This document shows, piece by piece, positions 6,422 through 13,596 of a stretch of 16,758 nt of DNA. This DNA is from REEB506 sp049317545 (lineage in GTDB: Bacteria; Pseudomonadota; Alphaproteobacteria; Caulobacterales; Aquidulcibacteraceae). The DNA is taken from NCBI GenBank assembly GCA_049317545.1, contig JBMOIB010000063.1:1-16758 (forward strand). Reading direction: 5' to 3'. The notes beneath the pieces were generated by a model, which searched no databases, was not told the origin of the DNA, and saw nothing but the letters and a program-made list of their open reading frames with translations. The position numbers and the translations under genes were made by a program. Every line of letters begins with the position of its first letter. The stretch's first letter is position 1.

Positions 6422-6449
6422 GGTGTTAACGACGCGGTGAAGAACACCC
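6421..6449. repeat. Perfect 7-bp inverted repeat GGGTGTT-N15-AACACCC
   Basis: GGGTGTT (6421-6427) and AACACCC (6443-6449) are perfect arms, with centres 22 bases (two helical turns) apart. The left arm runs into GTTAAC. It lies in the hemE/DUF299 gap, upstream of the plus-strand operon. It could be an operator or a structural origin element; no regulator is identified. Confidence 0.55.
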
Positions 6450-6561
6450 GGATGAACGCCGGTCAACGCCCGACCTGGGGGAAATGCCCGATTTCCTCAC
6501 TCCCTCCCGCTCAGTTCTCAACAGCTTGCCCAACGCCGCGATCCCCCTCACGGTGCGGCGC

Positions 6562-7398
6562 ATGACCGTTTCCCCCTTCGGCGTTTATTTCAACGTCCAC
6601 CTCGTCTCGGATTCCACGGGCGAGACCCTCGCCGGGATCATGCGCGCCTCGTGCGCCCAGTTCGACCACATCATGCCGATCGAGCACTCCTATTATCTGG
6701 TGCGCTCGCCGCGCCAGCTGGAGCGAGTCCTGCGCGAGATCGAGAATGCGCCGGGCGTGGTCATGTTCACGATCTCCAACATGGAGCTGCGGTCCAGACT
6801 CGAGCAGCGCTGCCGGGAGATGGGCATGCCGGCCGTCGCCGTGCTCGACCCCGTGCTCGACATGCTCTCGCGCTATCTCGGCATGGAGCTCAATCAGAAG
6901 ATCGGCGCCGGCCGGGTGCTCGACGCCGATTATTTCCGTCGCATCGATGCGCTCAACTACGCCATGGGCCATGACGACGGGCAGGGCGGGTCCGAGCTCG
7001 AGACGGCCGACGTCATTCTCGTCGGCGTCAGCCGGACGTCGAAAACGCCGACATGCGTCTATCTGGCCAACCGCGGGGTCAAGGCGGCCAATGTGCCGAT
7101 CGTCATGAACGCGCCGATGCCGGACCGGCTGTTCGAGGCAGGCGGGCCGCTGGTGGTGGGCCTGACGATCACGCCCGATCGTCTGCAGCACATCCGCCGC
7201 AACCGCCTCGCGGCGATGAAAGAGACGCGCGACACCAGCTATGTGGACGAGGACATCATCCGCCAGGAGATCGTCTATGCGTCGCGGCTGTATGAAAAGC
7301 ATGGCTGGCCGGTGATCGACGTGTCACGTCGCTCGATCGAGGAAACCGCCGCCGCTGTGCTCAACCTCCTGGCCGAGCGCCGGAGCCAGCACCCGTGA
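6562..7398 (+). CDS. DUF299 kinase/pyrophosphorylase, PEP synthase or PPDK regulator (PpsR-like)
   Basis: COG1806 regulatory protein that switches PEP synthase (or pyruvate phosphate dikinase) off and on by ADP-dependent phosphorylation and phosphate-dependent dephosphorylation. The conserved opening FNVHLVSDSTGETLAGIMRA is followed by a P-loop-like block, GVSRTSKTPTCVYLANRGVK, and by TPDRLQHIRRNRL. From ATG 6562 the product is 279 aa, close to family size. An in-frame ATG at 6484 would give 304 aa, with an extra segment that does not look conserved. GGGGGA lies only two bases before that ATG, and 6562 lacks a clear ribosome-binding site, so the start is open. It is the first gene of the plus-strand run and overlaps maf by four bases. 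The target kinase is not in this window. Confidence 0.93.
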   Translation: MTVSPFGVYFNVHLVSDSTGETLAGIMRASCAQFDHIMPIEHSYYLVRSPRQLERVLREIENAPGVVMFTISNMELRSRLEQRCREMGMPAVAVLDPVLDMLSRYLGMELNQKIGAGRVLDADYFRRIDALNYAMGHDDGQGGSELETADVILVGVSRTSKTPTCVYLANRGVKAANVPIVMNAPMPDRLFEAGGPLVVGLTITPDRLQHIRRNRLAAMKETRDTSYVDEDIIRQEIVYASRLYEKHGWPVIDVSRRSIEETAAAVLNLLAERRSQHP

Positions 7399-7994
7399 GC
7401 GCGCCGACCCTGGCGCTCGCCTCCGGCAGTGCGATCCGGGCCCATATTCTGCGCAATGCGGGCCTGGACTTCGAGGTCGTGCGCCCGAGCGTCGACGAAG
7501 AGGCCGTCAAGCAGGGCCTGCGCGCCGAGGGTCTCACGCCGCGTGACCAAGCCGACGCGCTCGCGGAGGTCAAAGCGCTGTCGGTGTCGCGCCGGACGGG
7601 CGCCTTCGTGATCGGCGCCGACCAGATCCTCGAGTGCGACGGTGCGGCATTCGACAAGCCCGACGGCCGCGAAGGCGCCGTGCGCCACCTCCAGGCCCTG
7701 CGCGGCAAGACCCATCGACTGATCAGCGCCGTGGTTCTCGCCAAGGACGGGACGGTGATCTGGCGCCACATCGAAACGCCGCGCCTGCACATGCGCGCGT
7801 TCGACGACGCCTTCATCGAGCGCTACCTCGATCGCGCGGGACCGGGCGTGACGGCCAGCGTCGGCGCCTATCAGCTGGAAGGCGAGGGCGTGCATCTCTT
7901 CGAGCGCATCGACGGCGATTATTTCTCGATCCTTGGTCTGCCGCTCCTGCCGTTGCTCGCAATCCTGCGCCGTCATGGATTGGCGCCGTCATGA
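7395..7994 (+). CDS. maf: Maf family nucleoside triphosphate pyrophosphatase
   Basis: Maf-fold enzyme that hydrolyses non-canonical or modified NTPs to NMP and pyrophosphate. The 199-aa product has the N-terminal LALASGSAIRAHIL (the usual SxxR with Arg), FVIGADQILE with the catalytic Asp, AVRHLQALRGKTH and GAYQLEGEGVHLFERIDGDY near the end. GADQ rather than GADT points to the YceF-like branch (m7GTP pyrophosphatase) instead of the dTTP/UTP branch. This is an inference from one motif. GTG 7395 overlaps the previous stop by four bases (GTGA), and the gene ends with an ATGA overlap into aroE, so translation is probably coupled. Confidence 0.95.
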   Translation: MSAPTLALASGSAIRAHILRNAGLDFEVVRPSVDEEAVKQGLRAEGLTPRDQADALAEVKALSVSRRTGAFVIGADQILECDGAAFDKPDGREGAVRHLQALRGKTHRLISAVVLAKDGTVIWRHIETPRLHMRAFDDAFIERYLDRAGPGVTASVGAYQLEGEGVHLFERIDGDYFSILGLPLLPLLAILRRHGLAPS

Positions 7995-8821
7995 TCAGCG
8001 GCAAGACCAAGGTGCTCGCCGTGCTCGGCGCGCCGGTGACGCACTCGCTGTCGCCGATCATGCACAATTCCTGGCTCGCCGAAGCGGGGATCGACGCGGT
8101 TTATGTAGCCTTGCCGTTTTCGGAAGCCGGTTTTGCGGCCCTGCCGAGCGTTGGGCTCTTCGGCGCCAACATTACTGTGCCGTTCAAGGAAAGCGCCGCG
8201 GCGATATCGGTGCGGCGGGACGAGATCGCCACGCGCCTGGGCGCGGCGAATGTCCTGCGGTTCGATGCCGATGGGCCTTCGGCGTTCAACACCGATGCGC
8301 CGGGTTTCGTCGCGAGCCTCGACGAGGGCGCGCCCGGTTGGCGCGCGCGGGTGCACACGGCGCTGGTGCTCGGAGCGGGCGGCGCCGCGCGCGCGATCGC
8401 TTGGGGTCTCGCCGATGCGGGCGCGGCGCGGATCGTGATCGCCAACCGCACGCCGGCGCGGGCAGAGGCGACCGCGGCAGCCGCGCCTGGCGCTGAGACC
8501 TGGCCGTGGGACGACCTCGCGGGCGCGTTCGCGCAGGCTGATTTGATCGTCAACGCCACGTCGCTTGGGCTTGCGGGCGCGGCGTCGCCCGACTGGCCGA
8601 TCCACGCCGCGCCGGCGCACGCGATCGTCGCCGACGCGGTTTACAAGCCGCTCGAAACGCCGCTGATCGCCGCGGCGCGCGCACGGGGCCTTGCAACAGT
8701 CGACGGGCTCGGCATGCTGATCCATCAAGGCGCGCGGGCGTTCGAGATCTGGTTCGGCGTGCGCCCGGACGTGCGCGGCGCGCGATTGCGGCTCGAACGC
8801 GCGCTCGTGGGGGAGGCGTGA
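7991..8821 (+). CDS. aroE: Shikimate dehydrogenase (NADP)
   Basis: Reduces 3-dehydroshikimate to shikimate in the pathway to aromatic amino acids. The 276-aa product has the substrate-binding motif VTHSLSPIMHN, the catalytic Lys66 in ITVPFKES, the catalytic partner Asp102 in FNTDAPGF, the nucleotide-binding loop LGAGGAARA (127-135) and NRTPAR (152-157), which suits NADP. The C-terminal DGLGMLIHQGARAFEIWFG is typical of the family. ATG 7991 overlaps the maf stop by four bases. A longer in-frame start at 7634 would lie within maf and is not used. It ends one base into coaE (TGATG). Confidence 0.97.
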   Translation: MISGKTKVLAVLGAPVTHSLSPIMHNSWLAEAGIDAVYVALPFSEAGFAALPSVGLFGANITVPFKESAAAISVRRDEIATRLGAANVLRFDADGPSAFNTDAPGFVASLDEGAPGWRARVHTALVLGAGGAARAIAWGLADAGAARIVIANRTPARAEATAAAAPGAETWPWDDLAGAFAQADLIVNATSLGLAGAASPDWPIHAAPAHAIVADAVYKPLETPLIAAARARGLATVDGLGMLIHQGARAFEIWFGVRPDVRGARLRLERALVGEA

Positions 8822-9447
8822 TGATCGTCCTTGGACTAACGGGCTCGATCGGCATGGGCAAGAGCACCACGGCGAAGCTGTTCGCCGAGGAGGGCGCGCC
8901 CGTGTACGACGCCGATGCGGCCGTGCATGCACTCTATGAAGCCGGCGGCGCCGCGGTTGCGCCGGTCGAAGCGGCGTTTCCCGGCGTCGTGCGCGAGGGC
9001 GCGATTGACCGCGCCGCGCTTTCAAAGGCGGTGCTCGACGATCCGGCCGCGCTCAAGACTCTGGAATCGATCGTCCATCCTTTGGTGCGTGAGGCGCAGG
9101 CGAACTTCCTGCGCGCCAATCTCGAACGAAAATCTGACCTCGTCGTGCTCGACGTGCCGCTGTTGTTCGAGACCGGCGCAGACAAATTGATGGACGCCGT
9201 CGTCGTCGTCAGTGCGCCGGCCGATGTTCAGCGCGCGCGGGTGCTGGAACGCCCCGGCATGAGCGAAGAGAAGTTCGCTGCGATCCTCGCCAAGCAGACG
9301 CCGGATGCGGACAAACGCGCGCGTGCCGACTTCCTGGTCAACACCGGGCTCGGCATCGAGGAAGCGCGCGCCCAGGTGCGCGCCATCCTGGCCGTGATCC
9401 GCGAAGAAGGCGCTGAACCTGCGCCGGAGCTTGCGCTGCGCGGTTGA
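8821..9447 (+). CDS. coaE: Dephospho-CoA kinase
   Basis: Phosphorylates the ribose 3'-hydroxyl of dephospho-CoA, the final step in coenzyme A synthesis. The 208-aa product opens MIVLGLTGSIGMGKST, a P-loop, followed by YDADAAVHALY, LESIVHPLVRE and LVVLDVPLLFETG, the standard CoaE blocks. ATG 8821 overlaps the aroE stop by one base (TGATG). GTG 8818 just before it is an alternative that adds one residue. In many alphaproteobacteria aroE-coaE-dnaQ appear in this order, and that is kept here. Confidence 0.97.
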   Translation: MIVLGLTGSIGMGKSTTAKLFAEEGAPVYDADAAVHALYEAGGAAVAPVEAAFPGVVREGAIDRAALSKAVLDDPAALKTLESIVHPLVREAQANFLRANLERKSDLVVLDVPLLFETGADKLMDAVVVVSAPADVQRARVLERPGMSEEKFAAILAKQTPDADKRARADFLVNTGLGIEEARAQVRAILAVIREEGAEPAPELALRG

Positions 9448-9478
9448 AACAGGTCGCGACGCAGGCTAGCGATCGATC

Positions 9479-10204
9479 ATGCGCGTGGTGATTTTCGACA
9501 CCGAAACGACGGGCCGCAGCCCCGAAGACGGCGACCGTATCGTCGAGATCGGCGCCATGGAGATGATCGGCTTCGAGACCGGTCGGACATGGCACGCCTA
9601 CCTCGATCCGGAACGCGACGTGCCGGAAGAGGTCGTGCGCGTGCACGGGCTGACCCGCGATTTTCTGCGCGGCAAGCCGAAATTCGCCGACGTCATCGAC
9701 GATCTCCTCGCATTCTTCGGGCGCGATCCGATCGTGGCCCACAATGCCGAGTTCGACCGCCGCTTCCTCAACGCCGAACTCGAACTCATCAAACGCGTTC
9801 CAGCCCCGCAAGACCGCTTCATCGACACATTGGCGCTCGCCAAGAAGGTCATGCCGCCGGGCAAACGCCTGTCGCTCGACGCGCTGTCGAAGGAATTCCG
9901 GCTCGATCGGATGGGGTTTGATCTGTCGGCGCGCAAGGGCGCCGGCGGCCACGGCGCGCTGATCGACGTGAAGATGCTCGCGGAGGTCTATATCGGCCTG
10001 CAGGGCGGCCGCGAGCAGAAGCTGTTCGCCGAAGACAAGCCGCGCGTCGCCGAACAGTTGGTGGAAGCCGCCAAGATCAATGTCGTCGCCCGCCCGCCAC
10101 GACCCACGCCGCTGGCGCCGCTCTCCTCCGATGACGAGCGCGCGGCGCACGCCGCCTTCATCGCGCAATTCGGCGCGCCCGCGCTCTGGTCCAAACTCGG
10201 CTAG
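9479..10204 (+). CDS. dnaQ: DNA polymerase III epsilon subunit, proofreading 3'-5' exonuclease
   Basis: Proofreading subunit of the replicative polymerase, DEDDh exonuclease superfamily. The 241-aa product shows FDTETTG (Asp7 and Glu9), AHNAEFDRRF (Asp93) and HGALIDVKML (His158 and Asp163), which together make the complete active site. The C-terminal extension (about 195-241) is rich in Pro and Ala and would carry the polymerase contact; its last residues end in FGAPALWSKL. It follows coaE by a 31-base gap, with no strong ribosome-binding site before ATG 9479. The accessory acylase gene begins 32 bases downstream. Confidence 0.97.
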   Translation: MRVVIFDTETTGRSPEDGDRIVEIGAMEMIGFETGRTWHAYLDPERDVPEEVVRVHGLTRDFLRGKPKFADVIDDLLAFFGRDPIVAHNAEFDRRFLNAELELIKRVPAPQDRFIDTLALAKKVMPPGKRLSLDALSKEFRLDRMGFDLSARKGAGGHGALIDVKMLAEVYIGLQGGREQKLFAEDKPRVAEQLVEAAKINVVARPPRPTPLAPLSSDDERAAHAAFIAQFGAPALWSKLG

Positions 10205-10236
10205 AGCGATAGGCTCCCCCGAAACGGGTGGGGGAC

Positions 10237-12348
10237 ATGCGCAAAGTTCTGATTTGGATCACCGGCCTTGCGGCCGCCGCCATGGCGCTTGCTGCAATTG
10301 CACTTGTTGCGCTGGACTGGCCGAACCGGCCGGCGCCGGTTGATGCGGAGGCCATACGGACACGCGCCGCAGCCTACCAAGGACGCATCAGTCGCGACGC
10401 TTGGGGCGTGCCGCACATCCAGGGCCCCCGCAACGTCGATGCTGCCTTCGCGCTCGGCTATGCCCACAGCGAGGACGATTTCCAGACGATCCAGGCCGTC
10501 GTTCTCGCTACGCGCGGGACGCTGGCGGCGTTTGAAGGGCCGAAGGCGGCGCCGACCGATTATCTCGTGCAGATGATGCGCATCTGGGACGATCTCGATG
10601 CGCGTTACGAGAAGGATCTGCCGGCGGACGTACGGGCCATTCTCGACGCCTACGCAGACGGGGTCACGCTCTACGCGCTCAATCACCCCGAAAGCGTGGC
10701 GCCCGGACTTGTTCCGCTGACCGGCAAGGACGTCGCCGCCGGCTTCGCGTTCAAGACGCCGCTGTTTTACGGGCTCGACGGCGAGTTGAAAAAGCTGTTG
10801 GCGCCGGAGGCGCCGAAAGGTCCGGAGAAGGGCTCCAACGGCGTGGCGGTCGCGCCGTCGCGCGCAACCGATGGCGTCACGCGGCTGCTCGTCAATTCCC
10901 ACCAACCCTATACGGGACCGGTCGCCTGGTATGAGGCCGTCGTCGAGAGCGGGGAGGGCTGGCATGTCGCCGGCGGATTCTTCCCGGGTTCGCCCTTCAT
11001 GCTGCACGGCCACAACGAAAACCTCGGCTGGGCCAACACCGTCAATTCGCCCGATCTCGTCGACATCTACAAGCTGACGCTCGATCCCAAGGATCCCAAC
11101 GCTTACATGCTCGACGGAAAATCGCGGCCGTTCGAGCGCAAAATGGGGCGCATCCGCGTCAAGCTTTTCGGGCCGTTCTACTGGACGGCTGAGCGAGAGA
11201 TGATCTGGTCCGAGCACGGAATGGCGTTTCGCACGCCGCGCGGCGTCTTCGCCGTGCGCTACGCGGGCCAGCGCGAGATCCGCGGCGCGCTCGAATACTG
11301 GCGTCTTGATACGGCGCGCACCGCCGAGGAATGGCGCGCCGCGCTCGCCCTGCAGGCGTTGCCGAGCATCAATTACATCTACGCCGACCGCACCGGGCTT
11401 ATCGGCTACGTCTATAACGGCCTGTTCCCCGCGCGGGCGCCCGGCGCTGACTGGCGAAGCGAGCTGCCCGGCGACCGCTCCGATCTGATCTGGACGAGCT
11501 ACCTCCCGTTCGACCGCATCCCGCAGATCTGGGCGCCGAAATCGGGCCTCATCTTCAATTCCAACAACACGCCGTTCCAGGCGACGGCCGACGACGCCGG
11601 GCTGAAAGCGGAGGCCTTTCCCGCCGAAATGGGCATTCAGACGAACATGACGAACCGCGCCTGGCGCGCGTTGGAGACTTACGGCGCGGATCCCGCCATC
11701 AGCCGCGACGAGTTCCACGCGTACAAATACGACATCGCCTACAGTCCGAAGTCGGATCAGATGCGCCTTATCGGCGAGATCCTGGCGATGCGGTTTGACG
11801 ATCCGGACCTCACGGCAGGGCAGGCGATCCTGCGCAGCTGGGACGGGCGCACCGATCGCGGCAATCGCGGCGCGGCGCTCGGCGTCGCCGCAACGGCCGA
11901 TATCGTCTGGGCGATGACGCATGACGATCCGGTTCCGGATCTCGCCGCCAAGTACAAGGAGTCCGTCGCTGAGTTGAAGGCGCGCTACGGCCGCCTGGAC
12001 CCGGCATGGTCGGAGGTCATGCATTTCCGGCGCGGCGCGCTCGATCTGCCGATCGACGGCGGGCCGGACACGTTCCGCGCGGTCTATGGCGAGAAGGGCA
12101 AAGACGGCGGCTACACCGCCAGCGGCGGCGACACGCTCATCATGTTCGTCGATTGGGACAAGGCGGGCCGCGTCTCGTCCGAGAGCATTCACCAGTTCGG
12201 CTCGGCGACGCTCGACGCCAGCTCCAAACATTATGCCGATCAGGCGCCGCTGTTTGCGCGCATGGAGACCAAGCCCGTCCTGTTCTGGCGGTCCGATCAG
12301 GACGGCAAGATGGTGGAGACCTACATGCCCGGGGCAAAGCGGCGCTGA
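10237..12348 (+). CDS. Penicillin acylase family Ntn-hydrolase, AHL/lipopeptide acylase-like
   Basis: N-terminal-nucleophile amidase, 703 aa, expected to be exported and self-cleaved into alpha and beta chains. Residues 4-28 form one hydrophobic segment (signal peptide or anchor). The cleavage site is Gly199-Ser200 in KGSNGVAVAPSR. Counting from Ser200 as beta-1, His222 falls at beta-23 (LVNSHQPYTGP) and Val269 at beta-70 (GWANTV). These are the PvdQ positions for Ser, His and Val; penicillin G acylase has Gln at beta-23. A catalytic Asn probably lies in FNSNNTP (441-446). The likely substrates are fatty-acyl amides such as acyl-homoserine lactones, but this is inferred. ATG 10237 is preferred; GTG 10228 is possible. 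Relatives usually place dnaQ next to secB, so this gene looks like an insertion. Confidence 0.9.
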   Translation: MRKVLIWITGLAAAAMALAAIALVALDWPNRPAPVDAEAIRTRAAAYQGRISRDAWGVPHIQGPRNVDAAFALGYAHSEDDFQTIQAVVLATRGTLAAFEGPKAAPTDYLVQMMRIWDDLDARYEKDLPADVRAILDAYADGVTLYALNHPESVAPGLVPLTGKDVAAGFAFKTPLFYGLDGELKKLLAPEAPKGPEKGSNGVAVAPSRATDGVTRLLVNSHQPYTGPVAWYEAVVESGEGWHVAGGFFPGSPFMLHGHNENLGWANTVNSPDLVDIYKLTLDPKDPNAYMLDGKSRPFERKMGRIRVKLFGPFYWTAEREMIWSEHGMAFRTPRGVFAVRYAGQREIRGALEYWRLDTARTAEEWRAALALQALPSINYIYADRTGLIGYVYNGLFPARAPGADWRSELPGDRSDLIWTSYLPFDRIPQIWAPKSGLIFNSNNTPFQATADDAGLKAEAFPAEMGIQTNMTNRAWRALETYGADPAISRDEFHAYKYDIAYSPKSDQMRLIGEILAMRFDDPDLTAGQAILRSWDGRTDRGNRGAALGVAATADIVWAMTHDDPVPDLAAKYKESVAELKARYGRLDPAWSEVMHFRRGALDLPIDGGPDTFRAVYGEKGKDGGYTASGGDTLIMFVDWDKAGRVSSESIHQFGSATLDASSKHYADQAPLFARMETKPVLFWRSDQDGKMVETYMPGAKRR

Positions 12349-12369
12349 CGCGGCCGCTCGCGCTTTGGG

Positions 12370-12846
12370 TTAGCCGTTCGGCTGCTGGCGTTCGCGCAGC
12401 TGGGCGCGATAGAGCGCCGCAAAGTCGATCGGGTCGACCAGGAGGGGCGGATAGCCGCCTTCGCGGGTCACTTCGGCGAGCATTCGGCGCGAGAACGGGA
12501 ACAGCAAGCGCGGGCATTCGATCAACAGCAGGGGCTCGATGTCCTCTTGCGCGACATTCACGAATTGGAAGACGCCCGAATAAACGAGTTCCGTGATGAA
12601 CATCACGTCCTCGCCGCGGGTCGCCTTCGCGCCGATCCGCAGGTCGACTTCGTAGGCTTCGCCTTCGCCAAGCGGGCGGGCGTTCACGTCGATGCCCATA
12701 TCGATCGAAGGGGCCATGTCCTGGCGCTGGGCGCCGGTGGCCGCCGTCGGGTTCTCAAAGGACAGGTCCTTCACGTACTGCGCCAACACGCGAATGTGAG
12801 GGCTGTCGTTCGCGGACGGGCCGCCTTCTGGCGCGAGGCTGGACAT
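12370..12846 (-). CDS. secB: Protein-export chaperone SecB
   Basis: Tetrameric cytoplasmic chaperone that keeps preproteins unfolded and passes them to SecA. The 158-aa product includes HIRVLAQYVKDLSFENPTA, DLRIGAKA, ELVYSGVFQFVNV, IECPRLLFPFSRRMLAEVTR and GGYPPLLVDPIDFAALY, all diagnostic of SecB. ATG 12846 gives the family length; the open frame continues far upstream with no homology and overlaps the opposite-strand gene. It converges with the acylase gene across 21 bases and diverges from the Tim44-like gene across 153 bases. Confidence 0.97.
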   Translation of the reverse strand: MSSLAPEGGPSANDSPHIRVLAQYVKDLSFENPTAATGAQRQDMAPSIDMGIDVNARPLGEGEAYEVDLRIGAKATRGEDVMFITELVYSGVFQFVNVAQEDIEPLLLIECPRLLFPFSRRMLAEVTREGGYPPLLVDPIDFAALYRAQLRERQQPNG

Positions 12847-12999
12847 GGGATGATCCGTTGTTTGCTTGGGCAGGCGGGCTAACATGCGCCGGTCCTGGTC
12901 GCAACCTCGCGTGCTGCGGGCTTCGTCGTAAGGTGGCGCCAAGCAGTTAGGCGTACTATGTGTCGCAAGGTGGGCGTTTGCCCTGACGGGAGCTGAGCT
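12847..12999. promoter_or_regulatory. Divergent promoter region between secB and the Tim44-like gene
   Basis: This 153-base gap must drive both genes. TACTAT at 12954-12959 resembles a -10 box for the plus strand, but no good -35 box lies at the right distance. GGGAG at 12988-12992 is the ribosome-binding site for the TTG start at 13000. The fxsA gene found here in some relatives is absent. Confidence 0.4.
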
Positions 13000-13596
13000 T
13001 TGTCGCGCGAGTTGCTTGAGATTTTGATCCTGGCGGCAATTGCCGGCGTGGTGGTGGCGCGGCTTTACGCCGTTCTCGGCCGTCGTACGGGCGCCGAGCC
13101 GCCGGCACATTCGCGCACAGCGACGGTCGAGGCCGGCGCTTCTGTTGGCCCTGCGCCGCCGATCCCGCAGCCGGCGTCCGCGCCCGCCGTCACCGGCCCC
13201 GCCGCCGAGGCCGTGCGCGCCGATCCGACCTTCGACCCGGTCCATTTCGTCGCCGGCGCCAAATCGGCCTATGAAATCATCGTCCAGGCGTTCGCGGCCG
13301 GGGATCGCGATTCCCTTCGCCCGCTGCTCTCCCCGCGCGTTTTCGCGAGCTACGAGAAGGCCATCGCGGATCGCGAAACGTCTGGCGGGCAGGGGCCCGA
13401 ATTGGTCCGCCTGAAGAGCGCCGACATCGTCGACAGCAGCGTCGCTGGAGACATTGTGCGCGTCGCGGTGCGCTTCGAAGCCGAGCTGGCCGAAGGCGCC
13501 GCCGGCATCCGCGAGACCCGCGAGCGCTGGACCTTCGAGCGCGATTCCCGCTCGCGCGATCCGAACTGGCTCCTTTCCGCAGTCGCCCAGGCGTGA
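13000..13596 (+). CDS. Tim44/TimA family membrane-anchored protein
   Basis: Tim44-like domain protein of the alphaproteobacterial TimA type, 198 aa. An N-terminal membrane anchor (LLEILILAAIAGVVVARLYAVLG, about 4-26) leads to an Ala/Pro-rich linker and then the Tim44 fold from about residue 75: FDPVHFVAGAKSAYEIIVQA, the central FAAGDRDSLRPLLSPRVFASY and the closing RETRERWTFERD...DPNWLLSAV. It is thought to act near the inner membrane in protein handling; the exact role is unclear. The start is TTG 13000 with GGGAG seven bases upstream. The stop overlaps the next start by four bases (GTGA). It is divergent from secB, which fits a protein-export neighbourhood. Confidence 0.9.
   Translation: MSRELLEILILAAIAGVVVARLYAVLGRRTGAEPPAHSRTATVEAGASVGPAPPIPQPASAPAVTGPAAEAVRADPTFDPVHFVAGAKSAYEIIVQAFAAGDRDSLRPLLSPRVFASYEKAIADRETSGGQGPELVRLKSADIVDSSVAGDIVRVAVRFEAELAEGAAGIRETRERWTFERDSRSRDPNWLLSAVAQA

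Larger units (their letters stand above)
6247..6561. other. hemE/DUF299 intergenic region: candidate chromosomal replication origin
   Basis: In Caulobacter crescentus, Sinorhizobium meliloti and Brucella the chromosomal origin lies between hemE and the COG1806 (DUF299) gene, and that gene pair brackets this gap. The flanking genes diverge from it, as expected for genes read with the replication fork. Visible elements are two direct TTCACA repeats exactly 11 bases apart (6309-6314 and 6320-6325), GANTC sites at 6240-6244, 6254-6258 and 6372-6376, a GTTAAC (6425-6430) that could be a CtrA half-site, and two adjacent inverted repeats. There is no 8- or 9-base match to TTATCCACA and no clear AT-rich unwinding element, and the gap is shorter than Cori. 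The assignment therefore rests on gene order. Confidence 0.5.

Noticed and set aside
10201..12231. Long open frame of 676 codons on the minus strand opposite the acylase gene
   Set aside because: Its product is rich in Arg, Asp and Val with no domain, and the opposite strand encodes a complete acylase with active-site residues. It is a codon-bias shadow of a GC-rich gene.
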